NCBI GenBank assembly: GCA_963457665.1 | Contig: OY735233.1 | Span: 26,979,709 to 27,043,708 of the forward strand | DNA length: 64,000 nt | From: Thysanoteuthis rhombus | Lineage: Eukaryota; Mollusca; Cephalopoda; Oegopsida; Thysanoteuthidae | Reading direction: 5' to 3' | Shown here: positions 46,286 to 58,899 of the stretch, piece after piece | Numbering within the stretch: the stretch's first letter is position 1 | Layout of the letters: each line of letters opens with the position of its first letter | Notes under the pieces: model-generated | What the model saw: only the letters and a program-made list of their open reading frames with translations | Database searches by the model: none | Told to the model about the DNA's origin: nothing | Program-made: the position numbers and the translations under genes

Positions 46286-47854
46286 GTTCCAATTATAACT
46301 CCTGCTATCGGTAAATACCAGGGCAGTTAGAGCTTTTTAAGCGTGTCAGATTGTCAATCAAGGATAATGGTTACTCTGATAGAGAAAAAAAGCTATAGCT
46401 TGACTTTCAACATAGCTGGTCCAAAAACAGGATAGAGGAAAAGGGTCGGGCCTGGGTCTAGAGACTCCACCACAAAAAACTGACTTAAAACTAAAACTGC
46501 AGTATGGTGGTTGCATTCATATATTCTACAAAGGGTCTAGAAGGATCGACAAACAACAAATAAATAGTTTTGATTGAATATTGGTCGGATTAAATGGAAG
46601 TTGGACTGAGGGATTTTTATCCGTAGAATAAATTGATTGGAACACAAACATAGTGAATGTGAATAAAATGTTTCAATTAAATTCTCGTTGGATTAAAAGA
46701 AGGTCGGAATGGATTGATAAAAAAACACAAATAAATAGTAAACATGACTAAAACGTTTTGATTAAATATTGGTCGGATCAAAAGAAGGTCAGACCAGAGG
46801 ACTCGTACCTTAAGAATGCATTGATAAAAACTTTTTTATTTGATATTTTTCGGATTATCATTCAATATAACTTTACCAACGATCCTTGACTTTGACAAGT
46901 ATTTTTTTAATATCTTAATTTCAGTTGCTTTCTGTCACAACTACTCATACTCAAAGTTTTGGGGATTTCATACATCTTTGCCGATTGAAATTCCCCTCAT
47001 TTTCATCGGCAAGAAGCCAGGAATTACGGGAAACTAATAATACTTTCATCTTATTTCAAATAGATTATTCAGATACATAAATATTGGAGACGGCCCCAAG
47101 TTCTCCAATCCAAAATCCATGCTTCCATAGATAATTGATCAGGAGGATCTCCGTCGGGGACAGATTCAATTAATCAAATCTTTGTGACGGTACTGATTAT
47201 TAACAGTTTCATTTTCTTTTTAGAAATAAAACCATATCAATGCTGAATAAATCAATGGTTACCTTTCTCTCTGTAAAATAGCCAGTTTTCAAGGGTGTTG
47301 CAGTCACAGTATTTCTATTGATAATTTTAAGGTTAGTTATTCAGAAACGTATTCAATATTTCTATCCTTGTAATTCTTTGGCTCCATCAAAAAACAAAGA
47401 ATTTCGGTTTACATTTATACTGCATACCTAGTTTACATTGTATCGCTCATGAACAACTTCATACCAACTCCTATTCACAACAACATCCACTTCTGCTTCA
47501 AAAACGTGCATCCGTTCGAAAAGTGATTTTGTACAAAAGCGAGATTCAAAGCTCAAGGTGAGTCTTGAAACTCAAGAGTCGATCGACTAATCGACTATGA
47601 CCATGTATTTATACACTTGACACTCCACCAAGATTTTAAATGTAAAGGTAATGAGAACACCTATGACTTGCCCGTCTTTAAAGGAGTTCCTTTCATCTGT
47701 ATATCAAAACATCGCCCTCGTTTTAGAGAAATAACCCTATTCTTTTTAGAAGGGTAACGTTGTCTTTTAGAGTTAACTTAGAAAATAGTTTTGATCATTT
47801 TTATTTTTTATTTTTGATTGTTTGGAAATAAAGGAAGGTTCTGTAATCTGGATC
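46286..47854. other. No gene; three related ~100-bp segments
   Basis: Segments near 46560, 46670 and 46740 share TTTTGATTGAATATTGGTCG, GGATTAAA.GAAGGTCGGA and ATTGATAAAAA.ACA, suggesting an old ~80-110-bp tandem duplication. The rest is featureless. Confidence 0.45.
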
Positions 47855-48020
47855 TGATGTCATCATCATCATCATCATCATGTCTTTTAACGTCCGTCGA
47901 AGGACTTTCTGCCGGCTTCGGTTCCGCATGTGATCTCTTGGGATCCATTTTGTGAGTCGTGATGTCCATCGGTTGTCCACCATTTTGTTTTTTGATCTTC
48001 GTCTGCTTAGTTTGGATTGA
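47855..48020 (-). mobile_element. RTE-like LINE 3' end fragment
   Basis: CAT units 47859-47882, TGTCTTTTAACGTCCGTCGA 3' end. The minus strand reads NRWTSRLTKWIPRDHMRNRS then RQK. It is deleted between the 3' end and this segment. ~150 bp only. Confidence 0.82.
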
Positions 48021-48234
48021 TTTAGTTGATTTTTCTTTTGTGTATGCAGTTTCCTCGGTTCATGATAAAGGTCACCTTTTGGCACTTTTCATATAATTTT
48101 CCACCGATCCAGTTTTGTGTCTCCGATCACATCACATTAATGGTAAGAGTATTCAACACAAGAAAACATTTTATGTTTTCAAATCAAATCATCACTGCCG
48201 TAACAACACAAGGTAACTGAGTCTTTAATGCCTG

Positions 48235-48830
48235 TCAGGAATTACTTTCGATATGACGTCACAGTTGGAAAGCGTCAACCAAAACTGAGAAGAAATCGTC
48301 ATCATAGGTTTCTTCAGTCTTCCCTTATAATGTCTACAAAAAAAACGCTTCTCTTGTTTTTTCCACTCACCTCTTTAATAGTTTTCCTGCTTCAATCTAC
48401 AATGTGATTCTATCACCAAGAAGCGCGAAGCCACTTTAAAACGGCTTCCCAACGGTCGCAGGTTCAATTCCTGCATCAGTCGATTTCTTTAAATTTTTTT
48501 TTACTTATGCTGTCTAGAACAAATGATACATTCCTCGTGCAGCAAAGGGAAGTCATTTCAAAGAGAATTTCGTATAATATAATGATATAACGCATGTATA
48601 AATGTAATTATATGCAAAACCGATCACTCACTTTGTGTCCAGCAGTATGCACAGTTGTTTTTTGAAAATTTTGACTTTTTTAATGATCAGTGTCCAACAA
48701 AAGGCAAAATAAATAGTGTATTTATTAATTATCTATTTTTCTGATTTTTCAAATGATCACCCCACACATGGCTAATGACTTTCGTCGCGTGACAGTTTCT
48801 ATCGAATGACAAACCAGACTTGTTGGTCTC
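48235..48830 (-). mobile_element. Family X dispersed element, copy 7 (with insertion)
   Basis: Left edge AAAGCGTCAACCAAAACTGA then TTTCTTCAGTCTTCCC. Right edge TGATCACCCCACACATGGCT then CGTGACAGTTTCTATCGAAT and GACAAACCAGAC. It is ~150 bp longer than other copies, and the excess contains the tRNA-like sequence at 48425. Confidence 0.62.
48425..48490 (+). repeat. tRNA-like (SINE-type) relic
   Basis: TTCCCAACGGTCGCAGGTTC then AATTCCTGCATCAGTCGATT has a T arm GCAGG/CCTGC pairing around a GGTTCAATTCC box B. The D-arm side is degenerate. T-rich sequence follows. Confidence 0.5.
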
Positions 48831-48977
48831 TATTTTGATATCGCATTTATTCATTTTCAGTACGATTTTCTGCTTAAATCTAAGATTATTTTGGCATAAA
48901 TCCATATCGGTTACCGATTGCATTGAAATGAGAAATTCATATGAATCACCAAATTTTATCTCCTTTCTCACCCCAAA

Positions 48978-49730
48978 TGTGACACGTCCCGTCCAGGATG
49001 TGGGTGATCATGGCTCTCCACGGCTTCCTTTCATTTGCAGCTCTCAGCTATTCTTGCTCGTTTACAGCCTTTCTTTTTCTCTCTGTTATTCGTTCTGGAG
49101 TTTTGTACTACCCCCTTCTCTCTCTCTCTTTCTCTCTTATGTGACGTGTCTCTTCAGGGCGTGTTGGGGTTCATGACTTCCCACACTTTCCTTTCTTGTA
49201 TTGCTTTCAACACTTCTTACTCGTTCATGCCCCTCCCTTTTCTTCCTGGTACTAGTTCCGAATTCTCTCTCTTTCTTTCTTTCTTTCTCTCTCGTTCTCT
49301 CTCTTTATGACATGTCTCTTCAACACAGTCTCCTAATTTTAGTTCTTCACAGCCTCCTAATTTTTGTTGCTTTCAACATTTCTTGCATGTCTACGACCTT
49401 TCTTTTTCTTCCTAGTACTGAGCCTGAATTTTCTCCCTCTCCCCTCTCTTTTCTCTCTCCCCCTCTCTCTCATTATGTACCATATCTCTTCAGAATGTGG
49501 GGATGGTGGCCCTCCACAACTTCTTCTCTTCGGTTGTTTTAGCAATTCTTGCTCGTTTACTCCCCTCCTCTTTCGGTCTGGTACTAATTCTGAATTTTCT
49601 ATTCCTGTCATTCTTCATGTGATACGTCTTTTCAGGACTTGGGTGATTAAGGCTCTCCACAGCTTCCTTTCTTTTATTACTTTCAGCATTTCTTAGTAGT
49701 TTACGCCCCCCTTTCAGATTTTTATACCAA
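48978..49730 (+). repeat. Five-unit ~165-bp tandem repeat
   Basis: Units start near 48978, 49139, 49306, 49471 and 49616 (last partial). Each begins (A)TGTGACA(C/T)GTCTCTTCAG. It continues GA..TGGGTGATCATGGCTCTC with CACA(G/A)C.TCC, GCTTTCA.CATTTCTT.CTCG, then TTCCTGGTACTA.TTC.GAAT, and ends in a CT-rich run of variable length. Units 1 and 5 are most alike in the first 60 bp. The overlapping ORFs are by-products. Confidence 0.82.
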
Positions 49731-50819
49731 CGAAACAAAATTGATTCAATAATTTATTGACGAGGTATCTCATTCCTTTCGGGAGAAAACACATTCAACA
49801 TCTTTCCGAAACTCTTCTTGCAATATGAACGCTCTTATGGGGGAAGCCTTTTTATCATAATCACGGATAATCCCATCTTAATCACTTCCGTGTCCGTCCG
49901 TCCATCATAATTTAAAAAAACATATAAATTTTGTCTGACTGAAAACATTTCGTTATTCTTGGAACCGTCGACTCTTGCAGCCGTTGAGATATATCATCTT
50001 TAGTCACATGATTTCTACTTCACTTTCCACCAGGAAATGACAACACTCTCGGAGAAGATATCAGACGTGGACCTTCTCCATTTCAGACACACGACAATGA
50101 AGACATTTTCATAAATGACTAGCATAGGTACCCGTAAAAAATACCAGGATCATTTATGCATGGATCGGCACTTCTACAATATGTTCACTGAGCATTGAGC
50201 CGACATCGAATCAACTTGTTATAACCGTTGAAGCTTCACCGGTAGCCCCTAAGAGTATGTTTTGGCAATACATCTCTCAAGACTCTGGATGAGGGTTTGA
50301 ACTTTTCCAGTTTGAATTGAAAGTTGTCTGTCCCCTAGATTAGTTGACAACAAGGTATGTATAGTCCAATCTATCCATAATGTAGATTCGAGATTTCCCA
50401 AGACCTGTCATCATAGTAACAACAGCATAAGATGCAAAATGAAAATTAAGACTGAGAAAAAAAGCTGGAAAATATTCCACAGCAAAGTGCAACGGCTTAG
50501 CATACAAAAACAGCCCAATCAAACCTTCAAATTTAAATTGAAAAATTGATGTAAAGTTCTGACCGGAACAAAAGAGCACATAAATGAGCTCAACAACAAT
50601 AAAACAACCTCTTTAATTGTTTCCAACATGCTGAAGCCAAAAAGCAAATAAACCACCATCAGTAAACTATCAGAAGGAACAAAGAATCCCTATCGACCCT
50701 AGAACTAATTCCCGCTAAAACTACCTTTGTTCGATGAACAAACATGTCTTGCTATATAATCATGTGAGGGATTTTTTTCTCAAGAATCACAAACCATAAT
50801 CCACTTACTCAAAACACAT
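49731..50819. other. No recognised feature
   Basis: Nothing supported. The 79-codon minus frame at 50340 has no motif. Confidence 0.35.
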
Positions 50820-51172
50820 TGTCAAAACCATCACCACCACCACAAACACCACCACCGTCTGCCAGTCTTTCATTTCTATGTATTACAATGCTTCAACATT
50901 TTGAGCATGTCCAGATCATCATATAATCCAATTTTTTGCCACCACAACTTTGACCAGGACACCGGGGTATCCATCTAATGACATGCTTTCCATATTGCTA
51001 TTTCAGTTTACTATTGTCTTCTACAATATCTCCAACAACTGTTTTTCCTTTCTAATATTTAGTCCTGTTTTGTAATCTTTATGTTTAGCATGATCGTTTC
51101 TCTTGCACATTGTATAGTTCTTAGTCTGACAGCCAATCTTTTGGTTCAGTTCCATCTTTTGGCTCCATAAAT
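50820..51172 (-). mobile_element. RTE-like LINE fragment (diverged)
   Basis: ACC/CAC tail, CAGTCTTTCATTTC 3' end. The minus strand reads LIYGAKRWN*TKRLAVRLRT then IQCARETI near 51170-51080 (YGAE.WNLTK..C.LR..QRAHERI). More diverged than other copies. Confidence 0.65.
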
Positions 51173-51174
51173 CA

Positions 51175-51680
51175 GGCGAAGAATCACTCAAGGTTGGCAA
51201 GCTTTCAGTAACGCAAGCTTAACCTGAAGAAAAATAAAAAAAATCCGGAAAAAAGGTATACAATCAATGCATCTTCCGGATAGTCATCTATTGAGCTGAA
51301 ACATGAAACCAAACTAACATGATGACCCTTAAACTGAGAACCACGTAATGTGCAAAAGAATGAAGAGTGTTCAACATCTCATGGTGAGTTCAGTATATTT
51401 GAAAACAAGCAGCAACCTAATAAAAAGAGAATCCCCGGAAAAAATGCAATGGACTGGATCTGCTGCAGAATACCAGACAACTGCTGGATATCACGACTCA
51501 CAACGTGGATCATCAGAGATCATATACGAAATTGTGGTTGACAGAAAAAAGATGGTATGCCGATTTAGGAAGATTCAAGAGATATTTGAGCTGCAATGCT
51601 CAGTTAGAGAATACTTACAGGTCTTGTGGAAGGTTTATGTCCAACGATGGACGCCAAAAGGCCAACAATGATGAAGTGAC
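51175..51680 (+). mobile_element. RTE-like LINE 3' fragment
   Basis: RRITQGWQAFSNASLT (ITLGWQAFGKAS), then CRIPDNCWISRLTTWIIRDH and IRNCG. It ends YVQRWTPK near 51655 with a short GATGAA tail. Starts within a few bases of the 5' limit of the minus-strand copy, so the two stand head to head. Confidence 0.75.
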
Positions 51681-53089
51681 TATGGGGAAGACGCAGTGGT
51701 TATAGACCTTTCTTAGACGAAAAATGGCCCTGGGTCGACCAGATTCTGGCAGAGCAAGCCTGATCTCCTGTAACAAGAAAGGAATTCAAAAAATTGTCAC
51801 GTGAAAATCGGGACGTAAATGCTTGAAGAGTTTGAAACCACGCAATGAATCAATAAAGTCAAAATTCACTTCCAGCTTTTTTCCTTCCTTAAGTTGAAAC
51901 AAACAATTAATCTGCAACGTGTAGAAAATGTTGTTGATGTGTCAGAACTGCTCTATTTCTATCTGATTATTGTAATAAACTCTTCATTTTTATACACCGT
52001 ATATAACTGTGTAAAAGTCGATTTTTTTAGGTTAGATATTAGAGGTCGACAATTATATTGATACTAGTTTCGCTGAAACTCTCACGGCAATCCCAGATAC
52101 AATATCATGAACAGAAGCCCTAATGGTCTCTTAATTATTAAAAAGACAAAAACCAATGAATTACAGTTGAAAGTACCGACAATCTTACATATCGAGACAC
52201 ATATCTAACTAAATACACATGACTAGATGTTGGTCGATATTAATAGCGACGTCGTGTTGTTCATGATTTCTCAGTGAAATATGCTGTATGGCTTGTGTTT
52301 TAATGCGTAGATCAGAACATAATAGCATAGAAAAATAACTTACTCATCATAAAATCTATGACAAGGATAACACCTTGATTCACAAGCGTTGATCTCTTAT
52401 CTATGAAGAACTTGGGTCGACTTTTACCTGAGATACATAGAAAAAATCCATTTCTTGGCAAGAAATAGGGGTGTTGGCAATCACATGAGCGACTTCTACA
52501 CGAATTTATACAGTATTTATTTATCTACCCTCAGACATAAATTAATGAGATTACTAGATGTAAAGAATTCTGGGGACGACCCTGGTTCGTATATGGGGGA
52601 TGCGATGATTGATTTCTGGCTTCCACACAAAAGAAAGATTCACAAGTTTTCTTTTCATCTAAACAAAAGAATCAGAACATCACCAGGATTAGTTCAGAGT
52701 AGGAGAAGCTATAGACCTTACGGGATCAGATTTTACCTCAGGGAATTTCAAAGTTACTAGATGCTTTTGAATACTTGTCATTAGAACCACGAGGGCAAAG
52801 GTCACCATAACGATTTACCGAACGATATTGTCGAAAATCCCAGGTGTTAACCACTGGACAGAACTTCATTATCTCAAAACGACCCTAAGTCATACATTGT
52901 AGAGGATGTAGTATAACTACTACTACTACTACTTCTACTATAAAATTATAATAAACAAGGCGTCCACATATCTTTCATAGTTTCTATCCGTCCATCTTTC
53001 CATCTGACACACTTTGAAAAGAGTAACACTTACGTTCACATGAGTGGGGATTGAGGAGAGATTTTGCAAATGGAACCAAGAAAGCGAAT
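51681..53089. other. No recognised feature; short ACT run
   Basis: (CTA)n at 52916-52938. The 101-codon frame at 52455 has no recognisable motif. Confidence 0.35.
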
Positions 53090-53118
53090 GAGGGAGAGAG
53101 AGTGAGAGAGCGATAGGG

Positions 53119-53149
<31 letters not shown>

Positions 53150-53152
53150 GAT
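53090..53152. repeat. (GA)-rich microsatellite
   Basis: Imperfect GAGAGA with AGCGATAGGG interruption. Confidence 0.85.
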
Positions 53153-53504
53153 TTGGTAGGAGTATGCAAAGGGATAGGGGAAACATGAAGTTATCTCGAA
53201 AGGGGAACGGCCGAACTCGTCCTTCAGAAATGAAAAAAAGCCATGAAGTAAAATGAAGCAGAATTAGATTCACTATTGGGTATCTGTTAACATAAGATTT
53301 GGTTGAGTTCCGAGAATGTTTGCTCCATGCAAGTAACAATAATTTCTTTCACATACTCTTGTGCTTTATACATCCACCCCAAGGTATGCCGTTAGCAAAG
53401 AATCGGATAATTCACTTGTAATAATGATAATAACGATTTGAATCGTTGAAGCAAGATATTGTACAAACAGTGAAAGCAAGATGACATTGAGAAAATTTTC
53501 ATTT

Positions 53505-53713
53505 CACAACAACAACAACAACAACAATACTGAATCGCTCATCATGACAGCCCAAAACAAAAGCATAAGGACAAACTACATAAAAACAAAAATCGACTGA
53601 ACACAGACAAACAGCAAATGCCGCATGTGCGGTGTAAGAGATGAGACAGTAAACCACATAACTAGTGAATGTAGCCAACTCGCCCAGAAGGAGTATAAGC
53701 ATAGACACGATAG
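53505..53713 (+). mobile_element. RLE-type retrotransposon, copy H (internal fragment after (AAC)n)
   Basis: AAC units 53507-53527, then 53528-53713 nearly identical to the copy G segment 13196-13380. It reads NRSS-like lead, TNSKCRMCGV.DETVNHITSE, CSQLAQKEYKHRHDR. The His of the CCHC knuckle, lost in copy G, is present here. The fragment stops abruptly inside RHDR at 53713 with no 3' UTR, unlike the other copies. Confidence 0.85.
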
Positions 53714-54109
53714 AAACAAATTATTTAGTTTGAAAAATAGTATTGTTTTGATTTCAAAATGTGTCTTGTTAAAGTAAATGAGCAAATTATCATGAAGATG
53801 CACAGCATATGTAGCTGTAGAACGTTGACGATGGATAGAAGTTCCCGAAAGCGCTCATAACATTCCGGTTGCTGGTACATTTTCTGAGCTGTAACTTTCT
53901 TAGGTTAGAATTTTGGCCACAAAGTTAATCATTTCTCAAACAATGCAGATTAACAAAAGTATTGTTGCCAGATTTTCTATGAATTTTACGAACAGAAATT
54001 TTGAAATTCAAAATGGGCGACTCTAAATGCACATTTTGTTCCATTATGGCCGAGTCGATGTGCATGCACCATCCCTTAATTTAATCGCTCTCCTCGTAGC
54101 TCACTGCTT

Positions 54110-55640
54110 ACCCTTCCATGATATTTCATTGAAAACATTCGGAGATATCGTGTAGACAGGCATGAGTGAATACAAAAATGCACGTAAAAACCCTGCAAAG
54201 ATACCTTTCAATCAAAAACGAATTTCTAGATTCAATCAAGATCTTTATCACTTTTTTTCTTTCGATGAAAGGTCTTTAAAATTAATTGACAACTCTTATA
54301 GATATCATGTGGACAGACAGGAATAAATATGGAAATTTATTGAAAAAAAAAAAAATTTTGCATTCTTTTTTCATATTTTCTCCTGTCTACACGATATCTC
54401 CAAAATTTCTCAAGGAATTTCGTTGAACATTCAAGCTGGATGAGGGAGGGATGATTTAATTTCGGGATGGAAATTATTTCAATATTTCATATATTTCATA
54501 TATTTCTATACTCAGATTTGTCTGTACACACGGTATCTTCAAAAGTTCTCATTAAATTTTTATCAAATTTGAAGGGAAGGTTCACCACTTTGTAAGGGGA
54601 AATTTGATAAATTTGGGGGTGAATAAAGGAATTCAATACAATTCTATGGAATGGTAGGGCATTGAGTACAGAAGGAGACACTGAATTTTGGATCGGATCT
54701 CCAAATTCGTTTTTGATTGAGAGATATTGTTCCGTTTTATAATTTCACTATTTGCTTCTGTCTGTCCACACAGTATCTCCAAATGTTTTCAATTAAAATC
54801 TATTTATTTTTGTGCACAGATGACTCGACTAAATTCTTGGTCGAATCCTGTTATTTGTTTTTGATCGGTGGGGATATGTTCGCAATCTTTTGGAAAATAC
54901 ATTTCTTTGTTCGCCCTCGTCTGTCTATACAATATCTCCAAAAGTCCAGAATGGATTTTCAAGGAAATTTCTCGGAAAGATAAGGTATTTGGTACGTAAG
55001 GATTCACTGAATTTCGACGTCGATCAAGGAATTCGATTTTGGTTGAGATATATTTTACAATTTTATTTATTTTTACTTACATCTATATACGCTCCAGTAA
55101 ATCTACACAATACTTCCAAAAGTTTCCAATGAACTTTGATGAAATTTAGAGGAACAGTAATGTATATATTTAGCAAGTATTGATAAAATTTGGGGTGGAT
55201 TCAAGAATTTGTTCTTGATTGAGAGATATTTTCCTTTTTTTTCTTCTTCGCCGCTGCCTGCCCACACAATATCTCAAAAGGTTCTCCACAAATGTCAACA
55301 GAATTTTATAAAAAGGTTGAATGGTAAAATGAGTTGGTGACCAAATTCGAAGGTGAATTTAGGAATTAACTTTTGATTGAGAGATATTTCTCCGTTTTTC
55401 TTTTACATTCTGTAATCGCTTCCATCTCCCTGAGATACCTATAAAGATTGATAATGAATTCTGATGAAATTTGGTAAGTTGAATTGCATTGTAAGGAAGA
55501 AGCGATTACTTTTGTGGTTGAATCGGGGAATTTGTTTTTGATTGAGAGATACATGCGTTTTTTTTTATAGTTCTGTGCACGCTCCTGTCTTTCCATGCAA
55601 TATCTCATAGTTTTATAGTCATAGTTTTTGAGATTTATCA
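54110..55640. repeat. Degenerate satellite array, locus 2 (period about 155-180 bp)
   Basis: At least seven diverged units. Landmarks CT(G/C).CTGTC.ACACAATATCT then CCAAAAGTTTTCAATGAA recur near 54370 (inverted-like start), 54521, 54762, 54918, 55098, 55255 and 55580. TTTTTGATTGAGAGATAT recurs near 54705, 55210, 55365 and 55530. Spacing varies through indels. No ORF is shared between units. Confidence 0.7.
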
Positions 55641-56684
55641 ATTTGGATCACTGGATCGTCATTTTTGATCATGAAGTATCTATTAAGATTAATTCAGTGA
55701 AGAATATTCATTATTATCTACTTTTATTGCATATTGATGAAGTTGTAGCACTTTGGAAGTAATATTTATATCATTATTGACTCTTTTTTTTTTGACTGAA
55801 TAGCCAAAACTAACCAAAAATACTAAAATGTTTCTCTAAACATTCAAGTCTTGTTTTTCTATTTTCTGTTATTCTACTTTAGATGGTGCAATTTCCTATG
55901 CAAGAATCGTTAATATTGTATCAGTTATGCAAAAATTGTTAATGGTGTATCAGTTTTGTCGAAACAAACCAGTTGAAATTATCGAACCCAATTACTCTAA
56001 AATGTTTTCTTTAATATTTCAAGTTCGAAAAATAAACAATGAACAAATAATACCTTCTTAACCTTTGAGCAAGAATATAGAATTTTCAAAAGTATTCACG
56101 ATGACCCATCATAGAGAAGTGGTTGTTTTACAAAAACAGAAAATCAATCTCTCAAGTACTCCATTAAAACTATCATTCTCAAGTAGCTGACCCTCTCCCT
56201 CTTTAAATAGGATCAAAAGTTGCAGTGTTTTTTTCACCTCAACAACAAATGTCTTTATATCTTTATTTCGAATTGAATTTACGCATGAAACTTTTGAAAT
56301 TCGAACAAAAATAGCTATCATCGAGAAAAACAAAAAACTAAATTAAGCAATTGGCGTTTTCAAAAAAAAAACCAGGTTTTAATAACCTTTGCCCCAAATC
56401 ATCTGTTGAAAATGTTATAAATTTTCATTCCACTACTTTGCCCAAATCGAACGAAAGATCTTTTCGTACATTAAACACATCGGAAAATAGATTTTCATTC
56501 AATTCAATTGAGAGTTTACACCAGAGGTGTTGAACTAATCTACACTGGCGGGTCATATATAATGTGAATATTCAGTGTGCGTGACAAATAAGAGATGTGG
56601 ATTTATTCTATTCATATGAAGTGCTCAAGAACAAACAAACTTGTAGCCAGTGGGCCACATGTTCGTCAAAACTGATGTAGACTG
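55641..56684. other. No recognised feature
   Basis: AT-rich, nothing supported. Confidence 0.35.
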
Positions 56685-56790
56685 TCCATATCACAGCAGT
56701 GCTTGTAGTATGCAAGGGTACTGATAATGGTAGAGGAGATTAGAATAGGCTTGCTGTCACTTGATCTCCATGGACACCTATCACATACTT
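56685..56790 (+). mobile_element. RLE-type retrotransposon 3' UTR fragment
   Basis: ACAGCAGTGCTTGTAGTATG, GAGGAGATTAGAATAGGCTT then GCTGTCACTTGATCTCCATG matches the second 3' module of the main RLE family. No tail. A weaker match to the same module lies at about 58955-59005. Confidence 0.6.
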
Positions 56791-58852
56791 CTGCCATGTG
56801 CATACACGTTCATAAATGGTGATGGAAAATAATGATCAAAACAAACTTTATCCGATATTTATTCAAATATCGAAGTAAATTCTAACAAATAAGCAGTTTC
56901 GATCTTGAATTGATCTTAGGTGATCTTTAGTGACCGCAGAGGCCAGAGTCATCAATCGTAAGTTGTCTTTATAGACTAATGTTCAGATTCCAGTGTCCAG
57001 CTCTTTGGTCAGTCATGACACATACAACCAACAATGCAAATAAGTGCTGGTATCATATTAATAGACGCGTTATGTTTATACAAAACAGCAGTTTGGAAAG
57101 ACACAAATACCATTGTCAGATTCGGTTGTTGATAAGAATGATGCTATTGTAAAGTACAATGTACTTTAGGCTAAAGTGTGAGTAAAGTCAACCTTCGGGT
57201 GTGTCGGATCTATTCTGAGAGCGACTTCATTAGGCCCATGGCAATGTTTTTCTAGGCGCAATCTCCTATTGCATTTCCAGTTTTTTTTCATTTTCTTTGA
57301 GTAGGGAAGCTTACTATATCTGTCTGTCTGTCTGTCTGTCTGTGTGCTTCTATTTCTGTCTCTGTCTTTCTGTGTGTGTGTGTCTCTCTCTTTTTCTCTG
57401 TCTCTCTCTGCCCCCCTCTCTCTTCCTCGTTGCACAAATTGGTGTTGTTGTTTTTTCACTCCATTATAGCCCACTGATGGACTGTTTTTGGCGTACTAAT
57501 CTCGTTGATGGAAATTCAGATTTAACAAACCAGAGAACAAATTGCAAAATAATCGTCGCTATCAAATTAAATTTATTCGGGATGTGATTCATTACTCGAA
57601 CACATTAAACATCACGTAATCTTTGTTGGAACCATCAATAAAAACATAATATTGTTAGTGACAATGCAATATTGTTTGTAAATATTGTTACTAAAGGTGT
57701 AATATTGTTTGTGCAGCAAAGACAACAATATTAACAAATAGAATTTAAAGTTGTTTTTTTTTCTTGTTCTATATAAAAAACTGCTAGTCTGAAGTTCAGG
57801 AATGTGAAAATACCCAACAGGTTTAACACCCCAGCCTTGTACAATTGCAGATTGCCTTTGAGCAAGGTATAGCATCTGTCATTTTCCCTCTAATCCTTTT
57901 GGGCAGTGATTCTTTGCTCTTTCAATGTCATTTCCCATTTTCGTCAATAAGATTACAAGTCCCCTTCCCATCCATTCAAGTAAGTTTTTTGTTTTTTCGA
58001 TGCATGTCACTTCCGGCAAAAAGTTCGTGGTAGTCGCTAAAATTATATTGGAATAAAATTACTTAAGGGTAGCGAACGCCGCACTCATCTATGAAAATTG
58101 AGAAAGAATTTCAAATTTATGTTAAACATAACAAAAATCACTATAACTAAATTTTTAATGATTTTTATATAGAACAATGGTAAGGAAAATTCAGACTTTT
58201 CGTTGCACAGTTATATTCCTTCTTGCTTTACACATCACAAACACCATTAAATATGATAAATGTTAATCTCGACTTTTATTTTTACCGAATGGCCTTGTCC
58301 CTCTTTGGACTGAACAAATCCAAGCCCAGGGGGTTTACAATTCAAGCCCAACGGCGAAACTGACAAATGATGAGCTATCATCACTGTTTGATTCCCGACG
58401 GTTACATAGACAGAAGCGGGTAACACCAGACTGGCTAAAAAGGTGCGACTGAAGATTATGCACCAGTTAGCGGCAGAGCGTAGCAGTTTCATGACTTAAA
58501 GCAGCATGTCCTTTACCACATGTGCCGAAAGGGGTACTCCTGAGTTTCATAGAGTATGGGTCACCCCCTGGCATGTTGGGGTCCGAAAAAACAAATCCAC
58601 GTCGTTGGCATTGTGAAATGAGTCGTTTGTTGATAGTTCACTGGTAAAATCACTTACCATACTGAAGAAAGTACCATATTTTGCAACTTATGAGACGCCC
58701 CCCTTTTTTTCTCCAAAATATGACCCACAAATCTATCCTTCGCCCTTCACGGTGAAAGTTGGCTTTGAAACAATGCTTGATATCTACGACTCACCCTTGT
58801 TGAATGATTCGGGTAACTTTATTACGGATATACATGGTATATTACCAGAAAA

Positions 58853-58856
<4 letters not shown>
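56791..58856. other. CT/TGTC microsatellite, otherwise no recognised gene
   Basis: (CTGT)n at 57318-57345, then GT and CT runs to 57422. A slightly GC-richer stretch at 58290-58500 has an 81-codon minus frame without a recognised motif. Confidence 0.4.

Positions 58857-58896
<40 letters not shown>
58857..58896. repeat. (TA)n microsatellite
   Basis: About 19 TA units. Confidence 0.9.
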
Positions 58897-58899
<3 letters not shown>

